Positions 35,246 to 44,354 of a stretch of DNA of 64,000 bases are shown piece after piece (position 1 is the stretch's first letter; each line of letters begins with the position of its first letter). The stretch is from Brucella thiophenivorans. Its GTDB lineage: Bacteria; Pseudomonadota; Alphaproteobacteria; Rhizobiales; Rhizobiaceae. Below the pieces are notes generated by a model. That model did no database searches and had not been told where the DNA came from. It was given only the letters and a program-made list of their open reading frames with translations. Both the position numbers and the translations under genes were made by a program. The stretch spans positions 62,001 to 126,000 of the forward strand of contig NZ_NNRJ01000015.1 in assembly GCF_002252445.1 (NCBI RefSeq), read 5' to 3'.

Positions 35246-35328
35246 AAATAATAAACATCCAAATTAAAAAACATATTTAATATGAGGTAATTTAATTTCA
35301 TATTGCATTATAATCAATACAACTAATG

Positions 35329-35595
35329 TTACTTATTTTTAATAATTACTGGAGTTGTTTGATAAACTATTGTGGGCATATTATAGCGATCTTCTCTAAT
35401 CTGCCACGCACGGCGATCAGCATTGCGATCGAGATCAAGCTGCATCAGACAATTAGCGAGAGCATCGGAGTTCTGCTTGAAGCCGTAATTGCGGCAAGTC
35501 TGCTCATCCGCTGCACGGCGTTGTTCCGGTGTCATGGTTTGGCAACCGGCAAGAAGCCCTGCGATGCCGACGACAATCAAAACATTTTTCTTCAT
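35329..35595 (-). CDS. Small putative lipoprotein (paralogue 1)
   Basis: An 88-residue lipoprotein candidate: MKKNVLIVVGIAGLLAGC with lipobox LAGC (Cys18), then QTMTPEQRRAADEQTCRNYG, FKQNSDALANCLMQLDLDR and a Tyr/Pro-rich end. The two Cys are 14 residues apart, as in the downstream paralogue. Family resemblance is to small Rhizobiales lipoproteins of unknown function. I chose ATG 35595 (MKKNVL) as the start because the lipoprotein signal then begins with the basic MKK; an ATG five codons earlier (35610) is also possible. The paralogue follows on the same strand after about 83 bases, so they may be co-transcribed. Confidence 0.7.
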   Translation of the reverse strand: MKKNVLIVVGIAGLLAGCQTMTPEQRRAADEQTCRNYGFKQNSDALANCLMQLDLDRNADRRAWQIREDRYNMPTIVYQTTPVIIKNK

Positions 35596-35729
35596 AACCG
35601 TTGCTTTCATTAAAGTGAAAACTGCCCAACAGAAGGCTCAATATAACGCAGTCACACGAAAAAGCGTGGTGAAATTAAGCCGTCTGATACACTGCCGCTG
35701 ATTCTATCAAACACGAGGTTTGTAGCCCT

Positions 35730-36983
35730 ATGGCACATGATAACAACGCCCCCGTTATCGATCCGGTAAAACTCGAACGCCTGGCCGAAGTTGCCGTGCG
35801 TGTTGGGCTTCAATTACGCGAAGGGCAGGATCTTGTCATCACAGCTCCCGTTGTCGCGTTGCCTCTTGTGCGCCTGATTGCAAAACATGCCTATAAGGCA
35901 GGTGCCGGTCTGGTTACGCCGTTTTTCTCCGACGATGCAATCGCGCTGGCGCGTTATGAAAATGCGTCGGACGAGAGCTTTGATCGTGCCGCTGACTGGC
36001 TCTATGAGGGCATGGCCAAAGCCTATGCCAATGGCGCGGCCCGCCTTGCGATTGCGGCCGACAACCCGATGCTCTTGTCCTCACAAGACCCGGCAAAGGT
36101 TTCGCGTGCCAACCGTGCTAATTCCAGAGCCTATCAGCCAGCGCTTGAAAAGATTGCAGGCTTTGACATTAACTGGAACATCATCTCCTATCCGAACCCG
36201 GAATGGGCGAAGCTCATGTTCCCGAACGAAACGGAAAATGTTGCAACCCGCAAACTGGCAGATGCGATCTTTGCGGCATCGCGCGTTGATGTCGATGATC
36301 CGGTCGGCGCTTGGGCTGCGCATAATGCGGCACTGCGCACCCGTACGCGTTTTCTGAATGCAAAGGCCTATAGTGCACTGCATTTCAAGGGACCGGGCAC
36401 TGACCTTACCGTCGGATTGGCGGATGGTCACGAATGGCATGGCGGTGCATCGACCGCAAAGAACGGCATTACCTGCAATCCGAATATTCCGACCGAAGAA
36501 GTGTTCACCACACCGCATGCGCTGCGCGTGGATGGCCATGTGTCGAGCACCAAGCCGCTGTCGCATCAGGGCACGCTGATCGATAATATCTCGGTGCGCT
36601 TTGAAGGCGGACGCATTGTCGAAGCCAAGGCAAGCCGTGGCGAGGAAGTGCTCAACAAGGTGCTGGATACGGATGAGGGCGCACGTCGTCTTGGCGAAGT
36701 GGCACTGGTGCCGCATTCCTCCCCGATCTCGCAAAGCGGCCTTTTGTTCTACAACACATTGTTCGATGAGAATGCAGCAAGCCACATCGCGCTCGGCCAG
36801 TGCTATTCGAAGTGCTTTGTTGATGGGGCAAATCTGTCGCCCGAACAGATCAAAACCCAAGGCGGCAATTCCAGCCTGATCCACATCGACTGGATGGTCG
36901 GTTCGGACCAGATCGATGTCGATGGCGTCAATGCAGATGGAAGCCGCGAGCCTGTCATGCGTGGCGGCGAATGGACGAATTGA
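35730..36983 (+). CDS. Aminopeptidase, M29 family
   Basis: A 417-residue peptidase of the thermophilic aminopeptidase (M29) family, dimetal exopeptidases of the cytoplasm. Family marks are the N-terminal LAEVAVRVGLQLREGQDLVITAPV, LHFKGPGTDLTVGLADGHEWHGG, NIPTEEVFTTPH (with the metal-ligand Glu pair expected around here), GEVALVPHSSPISQSG with the His ligand, and the C-terminal NSSLIHIDWMVGSDQIDVDG with His and Asp ligands. GAGG lies before ATG 35730. It stands alone with a terminator after it. The physiological role is probably general peptide turnover. Confidence 0.9.
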   Translation: MAHDNNAPVIDPVKLERLAEVAVRVGLQLREGQDLVITAPVVALPLVRLIAKHAYKAGAGLVTPFFSDDAIALARYENASDESFDRAADWLYEGMAKAYANGAARLAIAADNPMLLSSQDPAKVSRANRANSRAYQPALEKIAGFDINWNIISYPNPEWAKLMFPNETENVATRKLADAIFAASRVDVDDPVGAWAAHNAALRTRTRFLNAKAYSALHFKGPGTDLTVGLADGHEWHGGASTAKNGITCNPNIPTEEVFTTPHALRVDGHVSSTKPLSHQGTLIDNISVRFEGGRIVEAKASRGEEVLNKVLDTDEGARRLGEVALVPHSSPISQSGLLFYNTLFDENAASHIALGQCYSKCFVDGANLSPEQIKTQGGNSSLIHIDWMVGSDQIDVDGVNADGSREPVMRGGEWTN

Positions 36984-36990
36984 TAAACAA

Positions 36991-37018
36991 AAGGCCGGGA
37001 AATTCCCGGCCTTTTCCT
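36991..37018 (+). terminator. Terminator after the M29 aminopeptidase gene
   Basis: AAGGCCGGG-AAATT-CCCGGCCTT (36991-37013) with a following TTCC/TTTT stretch. The opposing strand has an A-rich flank, so it may also serve dps, which converges from the right. Confidence 0.82.
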
Positions 37019-37043
37019 TTTGCAGGCCGTCAGAGCGCCAAAA

Positions 37044-37541
37044 TCAGTTCTTTTCCTGAACGTGGGCTTCCAAGAACCACAATGATTTATCAAGGCTGCG
37101 CGATGCGGCTGTGAAAATATCAGCTGTTGTGTCGTCGCCTGCTTCATCGGCATCCTTGATCGACTGGCGCACGAGATTGGCAACATCGCCATAGCGCTCA
37201 ATCAGGGCTGACAGATGGTCATGCACGGCGTAAATGTCGGTCGGATAGGCCTTTAGCTTGGTGTCTTTTGCGACAACCTGCGTGGTGCCATAGGCCGTGC
37301 CGCCAAGCTGTACCGCACGTTCCGCGATCGTGTCGACATGCTCATCAAGATCGCTGCGGAAGGTGTCCAGCAATTCATGCACGGCGATGAACTGCGGTCC
37401 CTTGAGGTTCCAGTGCGCCTGTTTGGTGATCAGCGAAAGGTCAATGGTTACGGCCAGATTCTCGTTGAGAAGCGCGATCATCGTCGTCTTGGTATTGGAT
37501 GGAAGATCGTTGCGGGTTGCATGAATCGACTTCTTGGACAT
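37044..37541 (-). CDS. dps: DNA protection during starvation protein, Dps family
   Basis: A 165-residue Dps protein, a dodecameric cage that stores iron and shields DNA from peroxide. The ferroxidase ligands are present with the standard spacing: His43, His55, Asp59, Asp70 and Glu74 ([32 protein letters not shown], equivalent to E. coli H51, H63, D67, D78, E82). The N-terminus carries several Lys and Arg ([12 protein letters not shown]) that may bind DNA. I chose ATG 37541, with GAGGA upstream; the frame is open for 19 more codons (from 37598) that lack this site. Regulation by OxyR or stationary phase is known elsewhere, but no site was identified here. Confidence 0.93.
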   Translation of the reverse strand: MSKKSIHATRNDLPSNTKTTMIALLNENLAVTIDLSLITKQAHWNLKGPQFIAVHELLDTFRSDLDEHVDTIAERAVQLGGTAYGTTQVVAKDTKLKAYPTDIYAVHDHLSALIERYGDVANLVRQSIKDADEAGDDTTADIFTAASRSLDKSLWFLEAHVQEKN

Positions 37542-37804
37542 TTTATCCTCATATCCTTTTGCATGATCCGGCTCAGTTTCAGCGAGGGCGCTCATCAAGG
37601 GAGGAGTTTGCGCGTTTCATATATCAACTCGGCTTGGCCAGATCTTTGAAAAAGCCGATTTGCAAAAATGATATGATTAAAACGCCCGGCACCCATCTTA
37701 TCAAACGCTTTACACGGCATTTTGTTCCAGCCGGTGATATAAAATTCAAAGGGTCTTATGCGTTTTGCTTGTAGCAGAACGATTTCTGTTTTACGCGATG
37801 GCTC

Positions 37805-38512
37805 ATGAAGATACTTGCCCTTGATACAGCTTCCTCCTGGTGCGCCGCCGCGATCTATGAATCTGGCTATGATTCTGGCGCTGATGTCGTTCTTGCTCAA
37901 ATAAGCGAGAATATCGGCAAGGGACATGCCGAAGTCCTGATGGACTATATCGGGCAAGTGCTGGCTCAATCTGGAATCGCCATGACAGAGCTTGATCGCG
38001 TTGCGGTCAATATTGGCCCCGGTTCCTTTACCGGCGTACGCATCGGCGTGTCGGCAGCGCGGGGTTTTGCGCTTGCGCTGGGGCGTACGGCAATTGGTGT
38101 CAGCGCTTTCGATGCGCTTGCTGCGGAAGCAGCAATCAGCCATCCGGGCAGGCCTGTTCTGGTTATGCTGGAAGCGCATCGCGGTGAAATTTACGCGCAG
38201 GCCTTTGGTGCCGATAACGATGCCACAACCGGACCGATGGTACTGGCACGTGAAGAAGCAATCATGCTGATCAAGCAGCAAAGCTTTGAAACAGTTTTGA
38301 CGGGTTCTGCAGCAAGCGCCCTGAACGAAATGCTTGCAGGCTCATTCACCGTTGCAAGTCTTGAGCCGACTGGACGCATCGGCACTTTCGCAAAGCTTGC
38401 AGCATTGCGCGAACCGGGCGAGGCGCCAAAGCCGCTATATATGCGCGGACCTGATGTGAAGCCGCAGACGGGATTTGCCCTGCCGCGCAAGACGGATGGC
38501 AACGTGAAATGA
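37805..38512 (+). CDS. tsaB: tRNA threonylcarbamoyladenosine biosynthesis protein TsaB
   Basis: TsaB is a partner of TsaD and TsaE in making t6A37 on tRNAs that read ANN codons. The 235-residue protein has the actin-like ASKHA fold: LALDTASSWCAAAIYE at the first strand, NIGPGSFTGVRIGVSAARGFALAL (residues about 75-98, the family signature), then PVLVMLEAHRGEIYAQAFG. It lacks the metal-binding histidines of TsaD, which marks it as TsaB. The start ATG 37805 has weak purines upstream. rimI begins four bases before its stop (ATGA overlap) and plsC overlaps in turn, so these form an operon. Confidence 0.93.
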   Translation: MKILALDTASSWCAAAIYESGYDSGADVVLAQISENIGKGHAEVLMDYIGQVLAQSGIAMTELDRVAVNIGPGSFTGVRIGVSAARGFALALGRTAIGVSAFDALAAEAAISHPGRPVLVMLEAHRGEIYAQAFGADNDATTGPMVLAREEAIMLIKQQSFETVLTGSAASALNEMLAGSFTVASLEPTGRIGTFAKLAALREPGEAPKPLYMRGPDVKPQTGFALPRKTDGNVK

Positions 38513-39009
38513 TGGGCCTTTCGTTTCTACGCTTTCGGAGCAAGCCCGTTTCGGTGGAAAAGCTTGGCGCGCCGGATAGCGGTGAAATCCAGCGTGTTCA
38601 TGCGCTTTCTTTCCATCACGCTTGGAGTTCCGATGATTTCCGCTCTCTGATTTCGCAGAATAATGTTTTTGGCTTTGTAGCAAGGCCCGAGGGCAAACCT
38701 GGCAAGGCTTGCGGATTTGTGCTGGCGCGTCTGGTTGCGGGCGAGGCGGAAATCCTCACAATTGCTGTTTCCGATGAGGTGCGCAAACAGGGCGTCGGGC
38801 GCGCGCTGATGGATGCGGTGCTGCGTTATCTTTATCAGGAGCGGGCGGAAACGTTGTTTCTGGAAGTCGATGAAAACAATGTTGCAGCGCTCGCTCTCTA
38901 TCGCCGGATTGGCTTTAACAAGGTTGGCGACCGGCCTGCTTATTATGAAACGGACAATGGCCGCTCCTCGGCCTTGATCTTGCGGCGCGATCTGGTGAGG
39001 CCGCAATGA
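38509..39009 (+). CDS. rimI: GNAT acetyltransferase, RimI-like
   Basis: A 166-residue GNAT N-acetyltransferase. The acetyl-CoA binding loop is VRKQGVGRALMDAVLRYLY (Q/R-x-x-G-x-G/A), preceded by EAEILTIAVSDE, with the end motif LFLEVDENNVAALALYRRIGF. This pattern is typical of RimI, which acetylates the N-terminal alanine of ribosomal protein S18; alphaproteobacterial relatives may have a broader range. Position after tsaB is conserved in many bacteria. It overlaps tsaB and plsC by four bases each, indicating translational coupling. RimI identity rests on synteny and motif. Confidence 0.87.
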   Translation: MMGLSFLRFRSKPVSVEKLGAPDSGEIQRVHALSFHHAWSSDDFRSLISQNNVFGFVARPEGKPGKACGFVLARLVAGEAEILTIAVSDEVRKQGVGRALMDAVLRYLYQERAETLFLEVDENNVAALALYRRIGFNKVGDRPAYYETDNGRSSALILRRDLVRPQ

Positions 39010-39809
39010 TCGGTGCGATCCGCATCATTCTGGTTGTTGCAGCGATGGTGGCGCTCAGCCTCTCGCTCATTCCGGTGCAATATGTGTTCTTGAAGCTCAA
39101 GAATACTTGGAAGCGTCGCCTTCCCAATATCTTTCACCGCATCGTTGCGCGCCTGATCGGCTTTCGGATCACGACCATTGGTGACATGGCGCAAGGCCGA
39201 CCGCTGTTGCTGGTCTCCAATCACACCTCATGGAGCGACATCGTCGTTCTGTCGGCCACGGGGCAGGTGTCTTTCATTGCTAAATCCGAAGTCAAAAGCT
39301 GGCCGGTTTTTGGCTTCTTTGCAGTGTTGCAGCGCACAGTTTTTGTCGAACGCGAACGGCGCGGCAAGACCGGCGAGCAAACATCAAATATCGCAAAACG
39401 TCTGGCTGATGGCGATGCCATGGTGCTTTTCCCCGAAGGAACGACTTCCGACGGCAATCGCGTATTGCCATTCAAGACGGCGCTGTTTGGTGCAGCCCAT
39501 GCAGCAATCCGTGAAGCGGGCGTGCCAGAAGTGATCGTGCAGCCAGTAGCAATTGCCTATACCGGTGTGCATGGCATGGCGATGGGCCGTTATCACCGCC
39601 CGATTGCTTCATGGCCGGGTGATGTGCAGCTGATGCCACACCTCAAGGGCATTTTGCGGGAGGGTGCGATCGATGTGGAAATACTCTTTGGCGAGCCGAT
39701 TGTGGTGACTGCTCAAACGGACAGGAAAGCGCTTGCCCGTACCATGGAGAACCGTGTGAGAGCACTGTTACAAAGTTCGCTTCTCGGACGCGAAGTCGCG
39801 GAAGATTGA
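39006..39809 (+). CDS. plsC: 1-acyl-sn-glycerol-3-phosphate acyltransferase-like protein
   Basis: A 267-residue membrane-associated acyltransferase of the PlsC family, which makes phosphatidic acid or acylates related lyso-lipids. It has a hydrophobic N-terminal segment (about 3-20), the catalytic NHTSWSD (H-x4-D, residues about 77-83) and the FPEGTTSDG motif (about 145-153). Family relatives in rhizobia include OlsA, which acylates lyso-ornithine lipid, and this sequence could be of that subgroup. The start overlaps rimI by four bases. miaB follows after about 55 bases. Confidence 0.87.
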   Translation: MIGAIRIILVVAAMVALSLSLIPVQYVFLKLKNTWKRRLPNIFHRIVARLIGFRITTIGDMAQGRPLLLVSNHTSWSDIVVLSATGQVSFIAKSEVKSWPVFGFFAVLQRTVFVERERRGKTGEQTSNIAKRLADGDAMVLFPEGTTSDGNRVLPFKTALFGAAHAAIREAGVPEVIVQPVAIAYTGVHGMAMGRYHRPIASWPGDVQLMPHLKGILREGAIDVEILFGEPIVVTAQTDRKALARTMENRVRALLQSSLLGREVAED

Positions 39810-39864
39810 TAGCGGGTAAGTTTGTCGCCTTCCAAATTGGCGATAAAAACGCTAGATAGCGGCC

Positions 39865-41253
39865 ATGAGCGAAAATATGACCGATATTCAAAAAACACCG
39901 GATGGCAGCAACACACGTAAGGTCTTTGTGAAGACCTATGGCTGCCAGATGAATGTCTATGACAGTCAGCGCATGGCGGATAGCCTTGCAGCCGAAGGCT
40001 ATGTCACGACTGACACGCCGGATGATGCCGATCTGGTCCTGCTCAACACCTGCCATATTCGCGAAAAAGCATCGGAAAAGCTTTATTCTGCGCTGGGTCG
40101 CCTGCGCAAAATGGCGGATAAACGCGGACCAAACGGTAAGGAACTGACCATTGGCGTTGCCGGTTGTGTGGCACAGGCTGAAGGTCAGGAAATTCTGCGC
40201 CGTGCGCCCAATGTCGATCTGGTGATCGGACCGCAGACCTATCATCGTTTGCCGAATGCGCTTGCGCGTGTGCGTGGCGGCGAAAAGGTGGTCGAAACCG
40301 AATATGCCATTGAAGACAAGTTCGAGCATCTGCCCGCACCAAAGCGCGAGGAAACCCGCAAGCGTGGTGTGTCGGCGTTTCTCACGGTTCAGGAAGGTTG
40401 CGACAAGTTCTGCACCTTCTGTGTGGTGCCTTATACGCGTGGTTCGGAAGTCTCGCGCAGTGTTGCGCAGATCTTGGCGGAAGCCGAGCGTCTGGCCGAT
40501 AGCGGCGTGCGCGAACTGACCCTTCTGGGCCAGAACGTCAATGCATGGCATGGCGTGGGCGATGATGGCCGCGAATGGGGGCTTGGTGAGCTTCTGTTCC
40601 GCCTTGCACGGATTCCCGGCGTGGCGCGTCTGCGTTATACGACCAGCCATCCGCGCGACATGGACGACGCGCTGATTGCAGCCCATCGCGATCTGCGTCA
40701 GCTGATGCCTTACCTGCATTTGCCGGTTCAGGCGGGTTCGGATCGTATTCTCAAGGCGATGAACCGTCGTCACAAGGCGGACGAATATATCCGCCTTGTC
40801 GAACGTATCCGTGAAGTGCGCCCGGATATGGCGCTTTCGGGCGATTTCATCGTCGGCTTTCCCGGCGAAACCGATCAGGATTTTGAAGATACGATGCGAC
40901 TGGTGCGCGAAGTGCATTATGCGCAGGCCTATTCGTTCAAATATTCGCCGCGTCCGGGAACGCCGGGTTCTGATCTTCCCGATCATGTGGAAGAAGCGGT
41001 CAAGGATGAACGCTTGCAGCGTCTGCAGGCGCTGCTCAACGAACAGCAATACGCGTTTCAGAATTCGCTGGTCGGCCGCGAAATGGATGTTCTTCTGGAA
41101 AAGAAGGGCCGTTTCGAGCGTCAGATGGTTGGCCGTTCGCCATGGCTTCTGCCAGCCATCATCGATGATAATGACGATCAGGTTGGCGACATCATTCACG
41201 TAAAAATTACGGGGACTGGCACCAATAGTCTTATTGCGCAAAAGCTCGTCTAA
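39865..41253 (+). CDS. miaB: tRNA-2-methylthio-N6-dimethylallyladenosine synthase MiaB
   Basis: MiaB is a radical SAM methylthiotransferase that adds a methylthio group at i6A37 of tRNAs. The 462-residue protein has the N-terminal MTTase domain with three cluster-binding Cys ([23 protein letters not shown]), the radical SAM site [15 protein letters not shown] (CxxxCxxC, residues about 172-179), and a C-terminal TRAM domain (residues about 390-455). ATG 39865 is the first start with a plausible purine stretch; a second ATG four codons on is also possible. It is followed by phoH, as in many alphaproteobacteria. Confidence 0.96.
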   Translation: MSENMTDIQKTPDGSNTRKVFVKTYGCQMNVYDSQRMADSLAAEGYVTTDTPDDADLVLLNTCHIREKASEKLYSALGRLRKMADKRGPNGKELTIGVAGCVAQAEGQEILRRAPNVDLVIGPQTYHRLPNALARVRGGEKVVETEYAIEDKFEHLPAPKREETRKRGVSAFLTVQEGCDKFCTFCVVPYTRGSEVSRSVAQILAEAERLADSGVRELTLLGQNVNAWHGVGDDGREWGLGELLFRLARIPGVARLRYTTSHPRDMDDALIAAHRDLRQLMPYLHLPVQAGSDRILKAMNRRHKADEYIRLVERIREVRPDMALSGDFIVGFPGETDQDFEDTMRLVREVHYAQAYSFKYSPRPGTPGSDLPDHVEEAVKDERLQRLQALLNEQQYAFQNSLVGREMDVLLEKKGRFERQMVGRSPWLLPAIIDDNDDQVGDIIHVKITGTGTNSLIAQKLV

Positions 41254-41352
41254 GCGCATGATAGTACGAAGGCAGTAGTCGCGGTGCGTAGTCTTTGACC
41301 GAACGTCCTGCCGGTACTGCGATTGCAATGCGTGAACCTTAGGGAGATGCGT

Positions 41353-42462
41353 TTGAGCGCTACGGAAAAACTAAAGCCTGCCAAGCCAACCATCCATACG
41401 CAAACAAACACAATTTCAAGCCCGGCTGCGAGTTCTGCAACAGGTGTGACCTCAGGGGCCTCTGACATGGCCCACATCGTACTTACCTTCGACAATAATC
41501 GCCTTGCCAGTGCGCTTTACGGCCAGTTCGATGAGAATCTGGCGCGTATCGAGCAGAAGCTTGGTGTCGATGTTCGTTCAAAGGGAAACGAGCTTTCCAT
41601 CCGTGGAGAGGCAACTGCGACCGAACAGGCGCGCCGCACGCTTGATCAACTCTATGAATATTTGCAAAAGGGAAATGAGCTGACCGCTTCGGATGTCGAT
41701 GGCGCGATCCGTATTGCCGTTGCTGCGGATGATCAGCTCACATTGCCAACGCTTGAAACCAAGGGCAAAATGTCGGCTGCGCAAATCTCGACTCGTAAGA
41801 AGACAATCTTTGCCCGCACGCCGGTTCAGGACGCCTATATGCGTGCGCTTGATCGCTCGGAACTGGTTATGGGTGTTGGTCCCGCTGGTACGGGTAAGAC
41901 TTATCTTGCGGTTGCTCATGCAGCCATGCTTCTTGAGCGCGGTCTTGTGGAACGCATTATCCTGTCTCGTCCGGCGGTTGAAGCGGGTGAGCGACTGGGC
42001 TTTCTGCCGGGCGACATGAAGGAAAAGGTCGATCCTTATCTGCGTCCGCTTTATGATGCGCTTTACGATATGATGCCTGCGGAAAAGGTCGAGCGTGCCA
42101 TCACGGCAGGTGTGATCGAAATCGCACCGCTTGCCTTCATGCGTGGGCGCACATTGGCGCATTCTGCCGTCATTCTTGATGAAGCGCAGAATACGACATC
42201 AATGCAAATGAAGATGTTTCTGACGCGTCTTGGTGAAGGCTCGCGCATGATGGTCAATGGTGATCCGAGCCAGATCGATCTTCCGCCGGGGCAGAAGTCC
42301 GGTCTCGTCGAGGCATTGCGCGTATTGGAAAACGTCGAATCGGTTGTCAAAGTGCGCTTTACCGAGAAAGACGTGGTGCGTCATCCGCTGGTCGCAGCTA
42401 TTGTCAGCGCCTATGATAATGATGCGAAAAATAACACGGTCACCTTGCAATCACGCGGGTGA
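41353..42462 (+). CDS. PhoH family ATPase (PhoL-like)
   Basis: A 369-residue PhoH-type P-loop ATPase. The C-terminal half has Walker A GVGPAGTGKTYLAVAHAAML and Walker B LAHSAVILDEAQN, with GEGSRMMVNGDPSQIDLP as the family box. The N-terminal half includes a KH-like segment (IRGEATATEQARRTLDQLYEYLQ). In E. coli the paralogue YbeZ works with YbeY in ribosome and RNA maturation; ybeY follows here, supporting that link. I chose TTG 41353 because AGGGAG at 41341-41346 is six bases away, whereas ATG 41347 directly abuts that site. ATG 41323 or 41467 are other options. The first 40 residues are low complexity. Confidence 0.88.
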   Translation: MSATEKLKPAKPTIHTQTNTISSPAASSATGVTSGASDMAHIVLTFDNNRLASALYGQFDENLARIEQKLGVDVRSKGNELSIRGEATATEQARRTLDQLYEYLQKGNELTASDVDGAIRIAVAADDQLTLPTLETKGKMSAAQISTRKKTIFARTPVQDAYMRALDRSELVMGVGPAGTGKTYLAVAHAAMLLERGLVERIILSRPAVEAGERLGFLPGDMKEKVDPYLRPLYDALYDMMPAEKVERAITAGVIEIAPLAFMRGRTLAHSAVILDEAQNTTSMQMKMFLTRLGEGSRMMVNGDPSQIDLPPGQKSGLVEALRVLENVESVVKVRFTEKDVVRHPLVAAIVSAYDNDAKNNTVTLQSRG

Positions 42463-42513
42463 ATAACGATTTAAAAGCACTCTGTCTGCCAATCGCAGGC
42501 AGGGTGTTTTATT

Positions 42514-42591
42514 AGAGCGCCATGCGTCCGAGTGGACGCATAAGAACGCTCTAAATTTTAAACTAAGCATCGTACTTCCCAAAAATCGACA
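42514..42591 (+). repeat. Palindromic AGAGCG element, copy 1 (before ybeY)
   Basis: Nested arms: AGAGCG (42514-42519) with CGCTCT (42547-42552), and ATGCGTCC (42522-42529) with GGACGCAT (42534-42541). It continues as AAATTTTAAACTAAGCATCG, then TACTTCCCAAAAATC. An inverted copy of the same sequence, including the tail, lies at 44262-44343. A further hairpin-like TTTTTTGGATCGATG follows to about 42607. Confidence 0.8.
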
Positions 42592-42658
42592 TCGTTTTTT
42601 GGATCGATGCTGAAACCGGAAGGATAGAGCGGTTGCCTCATCGCAAGCCGCGATAGAA

Positions 42659-43165
42659 GTGTCAGACAACGCGATCCAGATCGATATTATGATCGAAGCC
42701 GGCAATTGGCCGGATGAAACAGCCCTCGAAGGGCTTGCAAAGCGCTCGGTTGAAGCTGCGTGGAATAATCTCCGGCTCAAACCCGCTCAAAGCGAATTGA
42801 GCCTGGTTTTTACAGATGATGCCTCCATTCAGGCGATCAATGCCGAATGGCGCGGCAAAGACAAGCCGACCAATGTTCTGTCTTTCCCGGCTTATCCTGT
42901 GAAGGCTGGTGAGCAGCCTGGGCCCATGCTCGGCGACATCATTATTGCGCGTGAAACGGTTGAGCGCGAAGCGCTTGAAGAAGGCAAATCGCTCGAAAAT
43001 CACCTCACACATCTTGTGGTGCATGGCTTTTTGCATCTTTTGGGTTACGATCATGAGACTGATGAGGAGGCCGAGGAGATGGAGCGTCGCGAACGCGAAA
43101 TCCTTCATGCTCTTGCCATCCCCGACCCTTATGCTGTATCCGATTTAAACGTTGAAACAGATTGA
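42659..43165 (+). CDS. ybeY: Endoribonuclease YbeY
   Basis: YbeY is a metal-dependent RNase for 16S rRNA 3' maturation and ribosome quality control, and in S. meliloti it also affects small RNA regulation. The 168-residue protein carries the zinc site [12 protein letters not shown] (H-x3-H-x5-H, residues about 121-131) and the conserved [17 protein letters not shown]. The start is GTG 42659 ([11 protein letters not shown]), with GATAGAAG purines upstream. It lies after phoH and three bases before corC, and is flanked by inverted copies of a palindromic repeat. Confidence 0.95.
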   Translation: MSDNAIQIDIMIEAGNWPDETALEGLAKRSVEAAWNNLRLKPAQSELSLVFTDDASIQAINAEWRGKDKPTNVLSFPAYPVKAGEQPGPMLGDIIIARETVEREALEEGKSLENHLTHLVVHGFLHLLGYDHETDEEAEEMERREREILHALAIPDPYAVSDLNVETD

Positions 43166-43168
43166 GCC

Positions 43169-44257
43169 ATGGCTGACCATAACAACTCACCCACCGCTGG
43201 CGATAGCCGAAGCGACACACAAGACGCCGAAGGGCAAAGTACGCAGCGCTCGCAAACGAGCGAAAAGCGTTCCCTTCTGTCAAATATTTTTCCATTCATG
43301 CGTTCGCGCCAGTCATCTTCCTTGCGGGAAGATCTGGCCGACGCGATAGCCAGCACCGAGGACGATCAGGGTTCGGTGTTTTCGCCTGAAGAAAAGGCGA
43401 TGCTCAATAACATCTTGCGTCTGCGTGAAATCCGCGTCGAAGATGTGATGATCCCGCGTGCTGACGTCGTGGCAATTGAAATTTCCACGCCGCTTTGGGA
43501 AGCGCTGGAGCTGTTTGAAACCTCCGGCCATTCGCGTATGCCGGTCTATGCTGAAACGCTGGATGATCCGCGCGGCATGATCCATATCCGCGATGTGCTC
43601 AATTATATCACCAGACAGGCACGTCAGAAGGCAGCAACCCACACGACTGATACCAGCGCTAGCGCTGCAATGTTCGACATGGGTCGTATCGATCTCAACA
43701 AAACGATTGGCGAGCTTGATCTCCTGCGTAAGGTTCTGTTCGTGCCGCCGTCGATGATGGCGAGCGGATTGATGGCACGCATGCAGGCTGATCATATCCA
43801 GATGGCGCTGGTCATTGACGAATATGGCGGCACCGATGGTCTGGCGTCGCTGGAAGACATCGTTGAAATGGTTGTTGGTAATATCGAAGACGAGCATGAC
43901 GACGAAGAAATCATGATCGCCGAAGAAACTGACGGTGTATTTGTCGTTGATGCACGTGCAGATCTTGATGAGCTGTCGCAGAAGATGGGCTCTGCATTTG
44001 AAATTGGAGAGCATGGTGATGACGTCGATACCGTCGGCGGTCTCATCTTCTCTGTTTTGGGTCGCATTCCGTTGCGTGGGGAAATGGTACAAGCCGTTGA
44101 GGGCTATGAGTTCCATGTGCTTGAAGTCGATCCGCGTCGCGTGAAACGGGTTCGTATTGTCCCGCTTTCAGAAGCAGACGGCCACAAGCGAGAGCATACG
44201 GGCAGCGCGGATGATGCATCCGACAATGCCACGGAAACGACGACAGCAACGACCTAA
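43169..44257 (+). CDS. CBS-domain protein, CorC/HlyC family
   Basis: A 362-residue cytoplasmic protein of the CorC/TlyC family. The N-terminus (1-50) is charged and disordered. A pair of CBS domains follows (about 75-220: VEDVMIPRADVVAIE, GHSRMPVYAETLDDPRGMIHIRDVLNYI, then LVIDEYGGTDGLASLEDIVEMVVGNI), then a C-terminal CorC/HlyC transporter-associated domain (about 240-335: DGVFVVDARADLDELSQ...TVGGLIFSVLGRIPLRGE). It lacks the DUF21 membrane domain seen in larger relatives, as is usual for CorC. Proposed roles are Mg/Co efflux control; the position between ybeY and lnt is conserved in proteobacteria. ATG 43169, four bases after the ybeY stop. Confidence 0.9.
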   Translation: MADHNNSPTAGDSRSDTQDAEGQSTQRSQTSEKRSLLSNIFPFMRSRQSSSLREDLADAIASTEDDQGSVFSPEEKAMLNNILRLREIRVEDVMIPRADVVAIEISTPLWEALELFETSGHSRMPVYAETLDDPRGMIHIRDVLNYITRQARQKAATHTTDTSASAAMFDMGRIDLNKTIGELDLLRKVLFVPPSMMASGLMARMQADHIQMALVIDEYGGTDGLASLEDIVEMVVGNIEDEHDDEEIMIAEETDGVFVVDARADLDELSQKMGSAFEIGEHGDDVDTVGGLIFSVLGRIPLRGEMVQAVEGYEFHVLEVDPRRVKRVRIVPLSEADGHKREHTGSADDASDNATETTTATT

Positions 44258-44261
44258 AAAT

Positions 44262-44343
44262 CTCAGATGATTTTTGGAAAATACGATGCTTAGATAAAAT
44301 TGTTGAGAGCGTCCTTTGTGTTTACAAGGACGCACGGCGCTCT
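44262..44343 (-). repeat. Palindromic AGAGCG element, copy 2 (inverted, before lnt)
   Basis: AGAGCG (44306-44311) pairs with CGCTCT (44338-44343) and GCGTCCTT (44309-44316) with AAGGACGC (44326-44333). Left of it, GATTTTTGG...AAATACGATGCTTAGAT is the reverse complement of the tail of copy 1 with a few changes. The two copies point in opposite directions and enclose ybeY and corC. The lnt ribosome-binding site lies just past the right end. Confidence 0.8.
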
Positions 44344-44354
44344 AGAGAGGCTTG

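Noticed and set aside
39643-41328. A 561-codon open frame on the minus strand opposite miaB
   Set aside because: Covered by miaB on the other strand, which has all catalytic motifs; the antisense frame has none.
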